A DNA stretch of 64,000 nt from Lacrimispora sinapis (GCF_043633585.1 NZ_CP141832.1:3224001-3288000), one strand, 5' to 3'; positions 33,177 to 42,420 are shown, counted from the stretch's first letter. The notes: a model not told the origin generated them from the letters alone. Made by a program: numbers and translations.

Positions 33177-33710
33177 TTAGAACTGTTCTTTGCGGACAGA
33201 GGACAGATTTATATCCTCCTCCGTATAAGGTGCTTTTTCTTCGGCCTTCCGGCCCAGAGCCAGAATGTTCAATACTCCATAGTATTCCGGAATATGAAGT
33301 ACCTTCCGGACCTCTGCTTCAGAATCAGCCGAATCACTCCGGCGGTTCCGGATCTGGATCCAAACGGAGCCTAAGGAAAGGCTTTCTGCCGCCAGCATCA
33401 TCATGGCTGCCGCAATGGATGCATCTTCCACCCACACATCACTTTTGCGGGTATCTGCGATCACCGCAATGGCACAGGGCGCAGTATCTAATGCCACAGT
33501 TCCCATATTTTTGCAGTTCTTTAAGGCTTTAATGGTCTCACGGTTCTCTACGAGAATCAGTTCCACCGGTCTTTTATTTTTAGAGGAGGGGGCCAGAAGG
33601 CCGGCTTTTAAAATTTTCTCCACCTCTTCTCCGGTAAGTTTTTCTTCTGTAAATTTACGGATGGATCTTCTGCATTTCATCACTTCTAACATTTCGTTGG
33701 ACATTTCCAT
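33177..33710 (-). CDS. Nitroreductase-family flavoprotein
   Basis: A 177-residue FMN-dependent oxidoreductase. The FMN phosphate site is KCRRSIRKFTEEKLTGEE near the N-terminus, LLAPSSKNKRPVELILV the second contact, and the C-terminal half holds AAAMMMLAAESLSLGSVWIQ and YGVLNILALGRKAEEK. Members reduce nitro groups, quinones or flavins with NAD(P)H. It lacks a ferredoxin domain. The start at 33710 (MEMSNEML) fits the AAAGGAG site eight bases upstream; two earlier ATG codons are too close or upstream. Confidence 0.9.
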   Translation of the reverse strand: MEMSNEMLEVMKCRRSIRKFTEEKLTGEEVEKILKAGLLAPSSKNKRPVELILVENRETIKALKNCKNMGTVALDTAPCAIAVIADTRKSDVWVEDASIAAAMMMLAAESLSLGSVWIQIRNRRSDSADSEAEVRKVLHIPEYYGVLNILALGRKAEEKAPYTEEDINLSSVRKEQF

Positions 33711-33797
33711 TTTCATTCTCCTTTTCATTTTCTGTTATTTTCACTTTGTGTGAACGCATTTTTAAACTTCTTGTTTCAGTTTCATTCTTACCGGATC

Positions 33798-34079
33798 ATG
33801 GCATTTCTGCCTGCTCCCAGTGTCAGTATCCTCACGGACCGTGTTGCCTATGCCGATTCTGCCAATCAGTTTTTAAATATGGGAGATCCCAGCAACATTG
33901 GTGATCAGACCCGGTTCGTCATCTCCAATATGACTCAAATCCTTGACCACAAGGGCAATGCCATCCCCCTTTCCTCCCTTCGCCCCGGTCAAATGGTTCG
34001 TGTGGAATACGGAGATTTTCAGAGCCCCATGATCCCGCCGCAAACTCCGGCGTATCTCATTCAATTACTGAGTGATTAA
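33798..34079 (+). CDS. Hypothetical small protein
   Basis: A 93-residue protein starting MAFLPAPSVSILTDRVAYAD. The composition suggests a small beta-barrel (TRFVISNMTQILDHKGNAI, RPGQMVRVEYGDFQSPM), somewhat like OB-fold proteins with a metal-dependent or nucleic acid role, but I cannot name the family. The conserved-looking IPPQTPAYLIQLL tail suggests a real gene. There is no clear ribosome site at 33798; a GTG at 33750 would add 16 hydrophobic residues. A stem-loop follows the stop. Confidence 0.6.
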   Translation: MAFLPAPSVSILTDRVAYADSANQFLNMGDPSNIGDQTRFVISNMTQILDHKGNAIPLSSLRPGQMVRVEYGDFQSPMIPPQTPAYLIQLLSD

Positions 34080-34095
34080 ATTTCCTGTGAGATCA

Positions 34096-34133
34096 AAAAG
34101 ACTTACCGGCACAGCACTGACGGTAAGTCTTTT
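34096..34133 (-). terminator. Terminator of the YitT gene
   Basis: A perfect 13-bp stem (AAAAGACTTACCG and its complement) followed on the minus strand by a T-run. It may also stabilise the 3' end of the small gene on the plus strand, which lacks a T-run after the stem. Confidence 0.8.
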
Positions 34134-34151
34134 AAAAAACAGCGTTATCCT

Positions 34152-34976
34152 TTATTCCACATCAAAGCCTCTTCCGATGATGCTGTTGCTTCTGCTGGCA
34201 CAGATGAAGCTGTCGTCATGAAAAGATTTTACATAATCTCTTATGGCGATCAGCTCCTGCTGGTTCACCACAGACTGAATGAGCATTTTTTTCTTCACAT
34301 TGGAGGTGTCCATTCCCTGAATGAAGGTGGCTCCCCGGTTCAATTCTTTCTGAATGAACTGGGTGATCTCCAGATACTGGTCTGACATGATGCTCACATT
34401 ATAATATTTTTCAAATCCTATGATCAGCTTATCCGTCACGGCACTCTGAATAAATGTGCAGATCAGGGAATAAATGATCATCGTAACGTTACCGTATATG
34501 ATGGAGGAACCAATGACAACGGAATTAATGACCATATAATAGGTACCCACAGAAATACCTTTTTTCTCCTTTAGATACAAGGCAACAATGGATTCCGGTC
34601 CGTTGGCTACCCTCTGCTTCATAATGATACCGCCGGCGATTCCTCCCACGACTCCCCCGCTGACTGCTGCTGCAATAGGGTCCGTTTCAAGCATCGGCAA
34701 ATACCGGTTGACAAGCCCCACATAAAAAGTAAACATAAAATAACTGAATCCTGCATAAAAAATCTGCTTTTTATTATAGCTGAAAAACGACCAGATAAAA
34801 ATCGGCAAAGCCATAATCACCAGCAGCAGCTGGACATCTGCCCCCGTGAGCTGATTGATGACCGCCGCAAGACCCCCCAGTCCTGTCGCGACCAAATGAT
34901 TGGCATTTAATATCTGGCAATAAGCACATGCAGAAATAAACTGCCCCACTGCGATCCAAAATAGCTTCTTCTTCAT
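34152..34976 (-). CDS. YitT-family membrane protein
   Basis: A 274-residue protein with five or six N-terminal membrane helices (LFWIAVGQFISACAYCQI, NHLVATGLGGLAAVINQL, then the Gly-rich GGVVGGIAGGIIM) and a C-terminal DUF2179 domain from about 210 (NVSIMSDQYLEITQFIQKEL, GATFIQGMDTSN). This is the YitT/YqfU layout. Its function is unknown; the soluble domain may bind a nucleotide or ligand and gate the membrane part. The start at 34976 follows AGGAGAGCAGCA. Confidence 0.9.
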   Translation of the reverse strand: MKKKLFWIAVGQFISACAYCQILNANHLVATGLGGLAAVINQLTGADVQLLLVIMALPIFIWSFFSYNKKQIFYAGFSYFMFTFYVGLVNRYLPMLETDPIAAAVSGGVVGGIAGGIIMKQRVANGPESIVALYLKEKKGISVGTYYMVINSVVIGSSIIYGNVTMIIYSLICTFIQSAVTDKLIIGFEKYYNVSIMSDQYLEITQFIQKELNRGATFIQGMDTSNVKKKMLIQSVVNQQELIAIRDYVKSFHDDSFICASRSNSIIGRGFDVE

Positions 34977-35252
34977 TGCTGCTCTCCTCATATAGTACCT
35001 ATATTCTGTTTTTGTCTCCTGTACCTTCTACCTATACATCGCCATAATTATATAGATTTCGTACCACTTACGCAACAACATCTATTTCGTATTTTTTTAA
35101 CTATTTTCTATTTATATGAGAAAAGCAGCTTACATTTTCGGAACAATTCATATATTGTTTTTAAATATATGCAAAAACGCATGGATTCTTCGTTATAAAA
35201 ACCAAAAATCCGAGACGTATACCCTTTTAAATTTGTGAATATTGTCAATCCA

Positions 35253-36293
35253 TCAACATTCTACAAAATCCCCTCGTTTTTCCACGATCTCATAGCCGAT
35301 GGAGGAGACCCTTTTCCTCAGGCAGGCATTACATTCTGCGGCTTCTTCTCCTGTACAAATCTTATTATCATAAAGCTCATACTTTTTGCGCACTCCGATA
35401 GGGGAAAGATTGGGCATCAGCACATTAGAACCGGATAAAATTCCTTTTTCCCTTCCCTTAGGGTCCAGAGTCCCAAGAGCTGTGGTGGAGGGGAGAAGGG
35501 CATTGGGGAGCATAAGCCTTAAAATTCCGATGAGAAATAAGGTCAAATCAACACTTCCCGCCGGAAATTCTCCAAACGGCGTGTCCTTATGAGGAATAAA
35601 CGGTCCGATCCCCACCATATGAGGAGACAGTTCTCTGATAAATGCCAGATCCTCGGCAAGGCACTGGGCGGTCTGATAAGGGGAACCTACCATAAATCCT
35701 GTCCCAACCTGATAACCGATCTTTTTTAAATTTCTCAAACATTCTTTCCGGTTTTCCAAAGACAGGGAAGAAGGATGAAGTTTGGAGTAATGAAGCTCAT
35801 CTGCGGTCTCATGGCGGAGAAGGAAGCGGTTTGCTCCGGCTTCAAAATATTTCAAGTACTGGTCATAGGTCTTTTCTCCGATGGAAAGGGTGATGGCACA
35901 ATCCGGATACCCCTTGCGAATGGACGCAATAATGTCTGTCATGATCTCATCGGTATAATAGGGGTCTTCTCCTCCCTGCAGTACAAAGGTACGGAATCCC
36001 AGCCCATATCCGCTTTCACAGCAGGAAAGAATCTCCTCCTTACTCAGACGGTACCGGTCCGCATGCTGGTTCCCTCTTCTGATTCCGCAGTAAAAGCAGT
36101 CATTCTTACAGTAATTGGTAAATTCAATCAGACCCCTGATATAAACTTCCTTTTCAAAATATTTTTCACTATAGGTTCTTGCCAGGGAAAATAAATAATC
36201 GCTTGTCTCCTGGTCGTAATGTTCTAACAGATCAATGAATTCATCCTTAGATAGGTTATGTGTCTGATACAGTTTATCAATTATGTGTTTCAT
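35253..36293 (-). CDS. hydE: FeFe-hydrogenase H-cluster maturase HydE (radical SAM)
   Basis: A 346-residue radical SAM enzyme needed to build the H-cluster of FeFe-hydrogenase. The 4Fe-4S site is CKNDCFYCGIRRGNQHADRY (CxxxCxxC at about 63-70). FVLQGGEDPYYTDE is the SAM-binding GGE motif, and NRFLLRHETADELHYSKLHP follows the HydE pattern. BioB and PylB are close relatives but differ in these motifs. HydF and HydG are not in the window. The start at 36293 follows AAGGAGCTAGAAT. Confidence 0.92.
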   Translation of the reverse strand: MKHIIDKLYQTHNLSKDEFIDLLEHYDQETSDYLFSLARTYSEKYFEKEVYIRGLIEFTNYCKNDCFYCGIRRGNQHADRYRLSKEEILSCCESGYGLGFRTFVLQGGEDPYYTDEIMTDIIASIRKGYPDCAITLSIGEKTYDQYLKYFEAGANRFLLRHETADELHYSKLHPSSLSLENRKECLRNLKKIGYQVGTGFMVGSPYQTAQCLAEDLAFIRELSPHMVGIGPFIPHKDTPFGEFPAGSVDLTLFLIGILRLMLPNALLPSTTALGTLDPKGREKGILSGSNVLMPNLSPIGVRKKYELYDNKICTGEEAAECNACLRKRVSSIGYEIVEKRGDFVEC

Positions 36294-36407
36294 ATTCTAG
36301 CTCCTTGTCATAGAAGAATGGTATGTTTATACTACCATTTTATAGGCCGTAGGGAAAGAGATATTTTGCTTTTACTTTAATTGGTAATTGTGGAACGGTC
36401 TTCCATA

Positions 36408-37091
36408 CTACTCATCCAAATACCTTTTTAATTCGGCTACCAGAATATGCATGGTTGTACCCGGATCATATTCGGATGGCTTCATATTATTAAAATCAAA
36501 TTCTCCCATTCTTCTCTTGGCATTTTTTATGGCAGTATTCACACCATCATAGGTATCCAACATACGATATATGTCTGAATAGTTTTTTTTATATTGACCA
36601 TTCCCTAAGTGATAATGTTTAAATATTTCATCTAATTTTTCACACCATTGATCTCGATGCAATGCAACATCACTATAATGGAAATGAAGATAAGCCCAAT
36701 ATTCAAAGGATTGGTTACTCCATGCAATTTTATATTCCTTTTTCAAGCCTTCAAAAATGGCCTGGTCAAAGTCCTCAAAATCATCTTTATCAAACACTAC
36801 CCAAACGTTCTGATAAATTATTTTTGCTCTACTTACCAACTCATCCGCTTTTTCAATCAGTTTGCAGGTTGAACAGCCTTCGCCGCTTATGTCTATGATT
36901 GGGATTTCAACGACATCAACATTTCCGCCCATCTTATCTTCAATCAGTTGTATAATACCACGTAGATACAACGGTTCCGTTTTTTCTCCTTCTGTTACAA
37001 TAAGGTATGAATTAGCCTTGGGCTGCTTATATCCATATTCACGTTTTTTTCTTTCTTTTCTTCTTTTTTTAAATAAATCATCACTTCCCAC
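36408..37091 (-). CDS. rloB: RloB-like TOPRIM-type protein (AbiLii/PARIS-effector-like)
   Basis: A 227-residue protein of the RloB/AbiLii family. Its TOPRIM-like acidic motifs are NSYLIVTEGEKTEPLYLRG (Glu near residue 36) and WVVFDKDDFEDFDQA (Asp triad near 100-104), which in relatives form a nuclease-like metal site. A basic N-terminus (KKRRKERKKREYG) could bind nucleic acid. It begins with GTG directly after the ATPase stop (TAAGTG), so the two are co-translated. The pair is probably an abortive-infection unit: the ATPase senses phage, this effector acts. The coding sequence is markedly richer in A and T than neighbours, which suggests transfer. Confidence 0.82.
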   Translation of the reverse strand: MGSDDLFKKRRKERKKREYGYKQPKANSYLIVTEGEKTEPLYLRGIIQLIEDKMGGNVDVVEIPIIDISGEGCSTCKLIEKADELVSRAKIIYQNVWVVFDKDDFEDFDQAIFEGLKKEYKIAWSNQSFEYWAYLHFHYSDVALHRDQWCEKLDEIFKHYHLGNGQYKKNYSDIYRMLDTYDGVNTAIKNAKRRMGEFDFNNMKPSEYDPGTTMHILVAELKRYLDE

Positions 37092-38285
37092 TTATTCACC
37101 TGCCCCCATTTCAAAATCTTTAATAAGCGGAATTCCCCCATATACACCAGCTAAATAATCTTTTTCAAAAGACGAATCTGATCTTACCTTAAAGTCTGAT
37201 AAAGCCAGCAACTTAGAATGACCAATCTCATCTTTTTGTACAAACCAAATCTGATCCCGCCTAAAAAATTTTTTATCAAGCAAAGTTGTATCATGAGTCG
37301 TATAAATCAATTGGGCTTTGGACATTTGATCATAGAATAGGTCAACAATAAACTTTAATAAAAGTGGGTGCAATTTAACATTTAATTCGTCAATGAACAT
37401 ACTTTTATTGGTAAGAATTGTAACCCTTGCATAAATATAAACAATTATACTTTTGATCGTTCCCTCTGATTCACTTAACAGATTAATATTATAAATATTT
37501 CCTGCGCCATCGTAATGGGTGGTCAAAAACCTGACATCTTTTTCACTTTGTTCATAATAGATATCTTTAATTCCAGTATCTATTGCATTTAAAAACTTCA
37601 GCAAGTTTTCTTTATCATTATCAATCACATCAGGTAAAACTTTTTTTAATACATTTATATTTTCAAATAAGTCGGTATCCGCAACTAAAATGCTCATGAT
37701 TTTAGAAAATACACCATTGAATATCTCTGTTTGTAATTTTAATTTATTAAAAAATGTAAGAACTAATGTTTCAGAAGGAATTTGTTCTTTGTACATGTCA
37801 CATTCTTTTTTAACAGCCGGCCCAAATTTTAAACTATCATTATCCCGTTCAAAAATAATCGTATTTCTGTTTGTAGCAATATTTTTCCTATACAACCACT
37901 CACTTACTATACGTTCCTGATTATATTCATAACCATATTTATATTCATAATCACCAATAATTTGAATAATCTCAAATTCGGTGTTTTCTTTTTTCTTATC
38001 AAACTCAAAAGGAATATAATACTTTGAGATTGCCTGATCCTTCGTATCATCTGCATTATTCAAAGATTCCTTAATTATTTTTTGAAAATATCGGATTGCT
38101 AAATATAGATTTGATTTACCGCTCGCATTTGCACCATATATTGCAGCAACCCTAAGGAATTTCTCTTTTGTTCCAATATCAATCAAATTATTTGGATGTT
38201 CTTTGTATGCATTAATTGCAGTCATATCCAATGTTGTTTCTTCTTTAAAAGACAGAAAGTTTTTTAGTGTGAATTGTACGAACAT
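37092..38285 (-). CDS. AAA family ATPase (AAA_21/OLD-like), partner of RloB
   Basis: A 397-residue ABC/SMC-type ATPase. Walker A is YGANASGKSNLYLA (about 50-63), a signature-like LLSESEGTIKS lies near 285, Walker B is MFIDELNVKLHP, and the switch His is IYTTHDTTLLD. This is the RloA/AbiLi/AriA arrangement seen with TOPRIM or RloB partners. A divergent central insertion (residues about 90-240) likely forms the coiled-coil arm or sensor. AT-rich codon use contrasts with the flanking hydE and SMR genes. No recombinase, att-like repeat or tRNA marks the cassette borders. Confidence 0.85.
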   Translation of the reverse strand: MFVQFTLKNFLSFKEETTLDMTAINAYKEHPNNLIDIGTKEKFLRVAAIYGANASGKSNLYLAIRYFQKIIKESLNNADDTKDQAISKYYIPFEFDKKKENTEFEIIQIIGDYEYKYGYEYNQERIVSEWLYRKNIATNRNTIIFERDNDSLKFGPAVKKECDMYKEQIPSETLVLTFFNKLKLQTEIFNGVFSKIMSILVADTDLFENINVLKKVLPDVIDNDKENLLKFLNAIDTGIKDIYYEQSEKDVRFLTTHYDGAGNIYNINLLSESEGTIKSIIVYIYARVTILTNKSMFIDELNVKLHPLLLKFIVDLFYDQMSKAQLIYTTHDTTLLDKKFFRRDQIWFVQKDEIGHSKLLALSDFKVRSDSSFEKDYLAGVYGGIPLIKDFEMGAGE

Positions 38286-38498
38286 ATGACACCTCCTTTA
38301 TATTATATAATATACCCTTTTTTATAAAACTATGTCAACGTTTTCGTGAATTTATCTCATTTTTTTATATGTAATATATATTATTTTAATTTTAGTTTCT
38401 ATATTTGTTTTCCGAGATCCTTATCTTTCTGGATAAAACGTTTGATATACCAACATTTTTAATCCGCACCACTTTTACCCTTTTATTTATCATCTAAA

Positions 38499-38530
38499 AT
38501 GAGGCACCTCCATTATAAGGCACCTCATAG
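38499..38530 (-). terminator. Stem-loop after the SMR gene
   Basis: ATGAGG pairs with CCTCAT across an internal CCT/AGG stem, followed by TTTTA on the minus strand; AGGCACCTC occurs twice. A moderate terminator. Confidence 0.5.
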
Positions 38531-38566
38531 GTCATTCATATGCATCTTTTCCTTCTCTTTTTCTCA

Positions 38567-38890
38567 TCAGTGAACGGTTCCAAACATATTTAAAAGAACA
38601 CACCCAACGATGATCAGAACAATCCCAATCACTCCAGCAAGAGAGACTCCCTGCTTAAATAAAACTGCGGAAATGACCGTAGTCGCTACGATCCCGATTC
38701 CGGACCATGTGGCATATGCCACTCCCAAATTGATTTTATCAAGTGCTTTTGATAATAAATAAAAACATAAAATATAAGCCAGGATACAGCTTACCGTCGG
38801 CACCAGGCGTTTAAAACCGTCGGAATACTTTAATAAGGTGGTTGCCACCAGCTCCAGTGCAATGGCGGTTCCTAAAAATAAATAATGCAT
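38567..38890 (-). CDS. SMR-family multidrug efflux transporter
   Basis: A 107-residue protein with four membrane helices. The essential membrane Glu is in FLGTAIALELVATTLLKYSD (residue 13), and GVAYATWSGIGIVATTVIS is the conserved third helix of the quaternary-ammonium subclass. It works as a dimer exchanging cations for protons. The sequence fits EmrE/QacC better than the guanidinium exporters, and I see no guanidine riboswitch upstream. It lies 80 bases after the Nudix gene, in line with the MerR regulator. Confidence 0.92.
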   Translation of the reverse strand: MHYLFLGTAIALELVATTLLKYSDGFKRLVPTVSCILAYILCFYLLSKALDKINLGVAYATWSGIGIVATTVISAVLFKQGVSLAGVIGIVLIIVGCVLLNMFGTVH

Positions 38891-38970
38891 ACAATTTCTC
38901 CTTTTGCCGTTCTCTAAAGTTGTATCTTCATTCCGTCATAGGCAAACTCTATGCCATCACGGAGGCAGCT

Positions 38971-39648
38971 TTAACCGATGTGGTATTCTTCCATCAATTC
39001 CACTGCTGACTTGGCGATCTGGGCCGTCATGCCCCAAATCGTAATATTGCCGTACTGGTAAAATAAGATCTCATGGTTCCCCTTGATCCACGGATATTCC
39101 TCCCCGCCTGGAATCCATTCATAAGGGAAGTTTTCCGGCGGTTCCTGGACCAGCCGGAGGATATAGGTCTTAGGCGGATTGGTTTTGAAAAATTCCAGAG
39201 GAACCTTGATGATGGCTTCCACCTCATCGGTACTGAAGGTATCTTGATACTCCTTTATGGTTCCGATAAACGAATGGATCATCAGCTGAAACGGGGACAG
39301 ATAAATGTCTCCCGGTCCTATGACTTTGATCTGATCGGAAAGTACCTTGAGTTCTTCCACGGTCTCCCGGACCGCACAGGCCTTCAGTGTTTCTCCTGAT
39401 TCCAGCTTTCCTCCGGGAAAACAGATTTCCCCTGGCTGATGCCTTAATTGGGGAGACCTCTTTTCAAACAGAAGATGCGCCGTTCCATCAATGTCGATGA
39501 CAGGAACCAAAACCGCATACTTGCGGAATGATTCTTCTCCTATGATTCCTGGTCTTCTTCCGGATAATCGTTTCTTTTTCAGAGTAACAGCCTCCTTTTG
39601 TTTTATTCTGTTCCTATAAATTTTACCGCACATCAAACCGATTCTCAA
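38971..39648 (-). CDS. Nudix hydrolase, CoA-pyrophosphatase-like
   Basis: A protein of up to 225 residues that would hydrolyse a nucleoside diphosphate derivative such as CoA. The Nudix box reads GGKLESGETLKACAVRETV then EELKV, with the catalytic Glu residues intact; RHQPGEICFPGGK before it matches NudL/CoA-ase enzymes. Start is uncertain: the frame opens at TTG 39648 that overlaps the MerR stop (TTGA), while a perfect AAGGAGG site lies inside the frame without an ATG at proper spacing after it; a CTG there codes a Leu. No ATG gives a sensible full-length product. Confidence 0.85.
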   Translation of the reverse strand: MRIGLMCGKIYRNRIKQKEAVTLKKKRLSGRRPGIIGEESFRKYAVLVPVIDIDGTAHLLFEKRSPQLRHQPGEICFPGGKLESGETLKACAVRETVEELKVLSDQIKVIGPGDIYLSPFQLMIHSFIGTIKEYQDTFSTDEVEAIIKVPLEFFKTNPPKTYILRLVQEPPENFPYEWIPGGEEYPWIKGNHEILFYQYGNITIWGMTAQIAKSAVELMEEYHIG

Positions 39649-40481
39649 CGGGTTTGGGCAGAAATTACTGGTATTTGTATTTTTATTACATACTGGTTGG
39701 AATCCACAGCCGCCAGATGGCTTAACATATCGTCCTCGTAAGAATCTCCGTCAATGACCATTTTATGTTCTTCGATAAATGCCTTGAGCTGGTCATAAGA
39801 CTTATGTAAATCCGTATACGGCCCTTTATGGATCACAACGGCGTAGGTTCCTGCCTTCTTGATGCGCAGGCGTTCACTGTCAATATAGGTGCGGATCTTA
39901 CTGCTGTAATAAGCCACCTTCTGGTACTGCCCCGCCAGAATATCTTTCTTTTCTATGATGGCCCCCAGCAAAAGCTCACTTTCGCCGCTTAATTCATCAC
40001 AATATTCAAAATGCTCCCGAAGCTTTTCCAGTTCTTCCTTTCCGGAGGTATAACCGGTCATTTTTACCACAATATAATACTCTTCCCTGCTTTCCTCGAT
40101 AAACGGCACCCCATAGACCGAGTTTAAAGCTTCCTCTGTGGTATCAATGGCTGCAAGTATTTTATTTCTCATTAAAACCGTCTTCTTTATCTCCGCTTCC
40201 AGCTGCTTTTCCTTCTGCTTCAGGATCGAAAGAAAGTGATTCGGGTTATAATCTCCAATGTAATCCTTGATTTCACTCAAAGACGACCCGGCCTGCTTTA
40301 ACATATAAATCATGTCATGGAGATAGAATTGCTTATAAGAATAGTAACGGTATCCATTGGGTTTTACAAGTTCCGGTTTCAGAATCCCGATTTCATCGTA
40401 ATGATATAAGGTATGCTTGGTCACCCCGCACAGCTCCGCAAATTCCTTGGTGGTCAGGTATTGATTGTTTTTTCCGGACAT
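39645..40481 (-). CDS. MerR-family regulator with GyrI-like effector domain
   Basis: A 278-residue drug-sensing activator of the BmrR/TipA type. The N-terminal winged helix spans about 8-75 (YLTTKEFAELCGVTKHTLYH, GYRYYSYKQF), a coiled-coil dimer helix 80-120 follows, and a GyrI-like ligand domain fills 130-275 (YAVVIHKGPYTDLHKSYDQL). Such proteins bind hydrophobic cations and untwist promoters with a 19-base spacer. Exactly such a promoter lies in the divergent gap ahead of the ABC exporter pair, so it likely switches on drug efflux. Confidence 0.9.
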   Translation of the reverse strand: MSGKNNQYLTTKEFAELCGVTKHTLYHYDEIGILKPELVKPNGYRYYSYKQFYLHDMIYMLKQAGSSLSEIKDYIGDYNPNHFLSILKQKEKQLEAEIKKTVLMRNKILAAIDTTEEALNSVYGVPFIEESREEYYIVVKMTGYTSGKEELEKLREHFEYCDELSGESELLLGAIIEKKDILAGQYQKVAYYSSKIRTYIDSERLRIKKAGTYAVVIHKGPYTDLHKSYDQLKAFIEEHKMVIDGDSYEDDMLSHLAAVDSNQYVIKIQIPVISAQTR

Positions 40482-40540
40482 GGATCAGCCGCCTCCTGTT
40501 CTGATACTTTTTATTTTTCTGTAGAACCCTTAAAATCCTC

Positions 40541-40571
40541 TTGACTTTCGGGTTACCCTATCCTTTATAAT
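40541..40571 (+). promoter_or_regulatory. MerR-type promoter of the ABC exporter
   Basis: TTGACT (40541-40546) and TATAAT (40566-40571) are separated by 19 bases, the overlong spacing typical of MerR-activated promoters. GGGTTACCC, a short palindrome, sits at the spacer centre. Confidence 0.8.
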
Positions 40572-40662
40572 GACATGGCTGCTGAAATCCGTCAAGAAAT
40601 ATTTCTAAACAGGCGAATCCAGGATTCGCATCCATCAAACGATTTTATACAGGAGGACTATT

Positions 40663-42420
40663 ATGAGAAAATTACTGCATTTCATAAAGCCGCATAAAAA
40701 TATGCTGGCAGGTGCTGTAATATTTTTATTCTTTAACAATTTTACTGCCATGTTCATCCCCACGCTTACGGCGGAACTCATCAACGTAGGCGTTGCAAAC
40801 CGCGACATTCCATATATTTACCGTACTTGTATACTTATGCTTACCGTCGCAGTTTTAGGAGGGGTCAGCGCCATCGTTTCCGCGATCATGGCATCAAAAG
40901 CAACTGCCGGTTTCTGCAGAGATCTGAGGGAAGCCGTGTTTATCAAAGCCCAGCAGTATTCCCTGACGGATTTTCAGACAATAGGCACCGCTTCCATGAT
41001 CACCCGCTGTACCAATGACATCAACATTATGCAGAGATCCGGAATGATGTTTTTAAGGATTCTTCTTCCGGCTCCTTTGATGACCATCGTAGGACTTACT
41101 CTGGCGTTCCGCACCAACGTGCGTATGGCCTGTTTCTTTATTGCCGTTATCGTATTTTTCAGCATCATGGCTTATCTGATCGGCCGAAAAGCCATTCCTC
41201 TGTTCCAGCAGCTTCAAAGAAGAATGGACCGGCTGACTTATGTGCTCCGGGAGGGAATTACCGGCGTCCGCGTAATCCGTGCCTTCAACCGGGAGGAATT
41301 TGAGAAAAACCGGTTTGTGGAGTCCTGTCACGATTACCGGGAAATTGCGGTAAAGACGGGAAGAGTATTTGCCATTTTACTTCCTTCCCTGTTCCTTATC
41401 CTGGATTTAAGCGTTGCTTCTGTCATATGGTTCGGGGGCATCCAGGTAACCAACGGCTCCATGGAAATCGGCAGCATCTTTGCCTTGATCGAATATTTGA
41501 CCATTATTTTATTCTGCGGTGTTATGGCCGTTATGGGCTTTATGGAGATTCCACGTGCTTTAAGCAGCGCTGTGCGGATCAATGAGATATTAAACCTGAC
41601 TCCGGAAATCAGAGATGAGCCAGCATCTGATATTAAAAGCAACACAAGGGGAACCCTGGAATTTCAGGATGTTACCTTTCAGTATGCCAATGCTGAGGAA
41701 CCGGTTTTAAGCCACATTTCTTTTACGGCAAAGCCAGGGCAGACCACAGCCATCATCGGCGGCACCGGTTCGGGAAAATCCACCATTGCCAACTTAATCC
41801 CTCACTTTTACGAGATCCATGAGGGAAAAATCCTGTTAAATGGAATTGATATCAGAAAATATCCCCAGAAGACGTTGAGGGACCGGATCGGATTCGTTCC
41901 CCAAAAGGCATTCTTATTCAGAGGGACCATAGAAAGCAACATCCGTTTTGGGAAACAGGATGCTACGATAGACGAGATTCATGCGGCTGCAAAGGTGGCT
42001 CAGGCCCATGATTTTATCGAAGGTCTGGAAAATGGGTATCAGTCTTATGTGGCTCAGGCCGGCTCCAATCTATCCGGCGGACAGAAGCAGAGGGTTGCCA
42101 TTGCCCGGGCGCTTGTGAAAAAGCCGGAGGTTTATGTGTTTGACGACAGCTTTTCCGCCCTTGACTTTAAGACCGATTCCCTGCTCCGGAAAGCATTAAA
42201 GGAGGAAGTCAGGGATTCCGCCCTCATCATCGTGGCACAGAGGATCAGCACCATTTTAGATGCAGACCAGATCATCGTCCTTGACGACGGTAAGGTGGCA
42301 GGCATTGGGACCCATGGGGAACTGATGAAGAGCTGTCCAATTTACCAGCAGATCGCAGCCACTCAGTTAAGCGAAAAAGAATTACAAGGAAAGGAGGACC
42401 ATTCACATGAACAAGCGTAA
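40663..42420 (+). CDS. ABC multidrug exporter half-transporter, subunit 1
   Basis: A 585-residue half-transporter with six N-terminal membrane helices and a C-terminal ATPase. Walker A GGTGSGKST (about 366-374), signature LSGGQKQR, and Walker B VYVFDDSFSALD. The Walker B catalytic Glu is Asp here, the mark of the degenerate site in heterodimeric exporters such as BmrC and TM287. It pairs with the next gene (14-base overlap). It probably extrudes hydrophobic drugs and is controlled by the divergent MerR protein. Confidence 0.94.
   Translation: MRKLLHFIKPHKNMLAGAVIFLFFNNFTAMFIPTLTAELINVGVANRDIPYIYRTCILMLTVAVLGGVSAIVSAIMASKATAGFCRDLREAVFIKAQQYSLTDFQTIGTASMITRCTNDINIMQRSGMMFLRILLPAPLMTIVGLTLAFRTNVRMACFFIAVIVFFSIMAYLIGRKAIPLFQQLQRRMDRLTYVLREGITGVRVIRAFNREEFEKNRFVESCHDYREIAVKTGRVFAILLPSLFLILDLSVASVIWFGGIQVTNGSMEIGSIFALIEYLTIILFCGVMAVMGFMEIPRALSSAVRINEILNLTPEIRDEPASDIKSNTRGTLEFQDVTFQYANAEEPVLSHISFTAKPGQTTAIIGGTGSGKSTIANLIPHFYEIHEGKILLNGIDIRKYPQKTLRDRIGFVPQKAFLFRGTIESNIRFGKQDATIDEIHAAAKVAQAHDFIEGLENGYQSYVAQAGSNLSGGQKQRVAIARALVKKPEVYVFDDSFSALDFKTDSLLRKALKEEVRDSALIIVAQRISTILDADQIIVLDDGKVAGIGTHGELMKSCPIYQQIAATQLSEKELQGKEDHSHEQA

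Noticed and set aside
33010..33177. 56-codon protein-like frame upstream of the nitroreductase
   Set aside because: It has no start codon, no ribosome site and an in-frame stop just upstream; no family recognised.
36294..38566. Prophage or integrative element around the ATPase/RloB genes
   Set aside because: No integrase, phage structural gene, tRNA or flanking direct repeat was seen. Transfer is suggested only by composition and family.
38891..38970. Guanidine riboswitch ahead of the SMR gene
   Set aside because: The small CATAG/CTATG stem there lacks the conserved loops of the guanidine motifs, and the SMR protein is of the quaternary-ammonium type.
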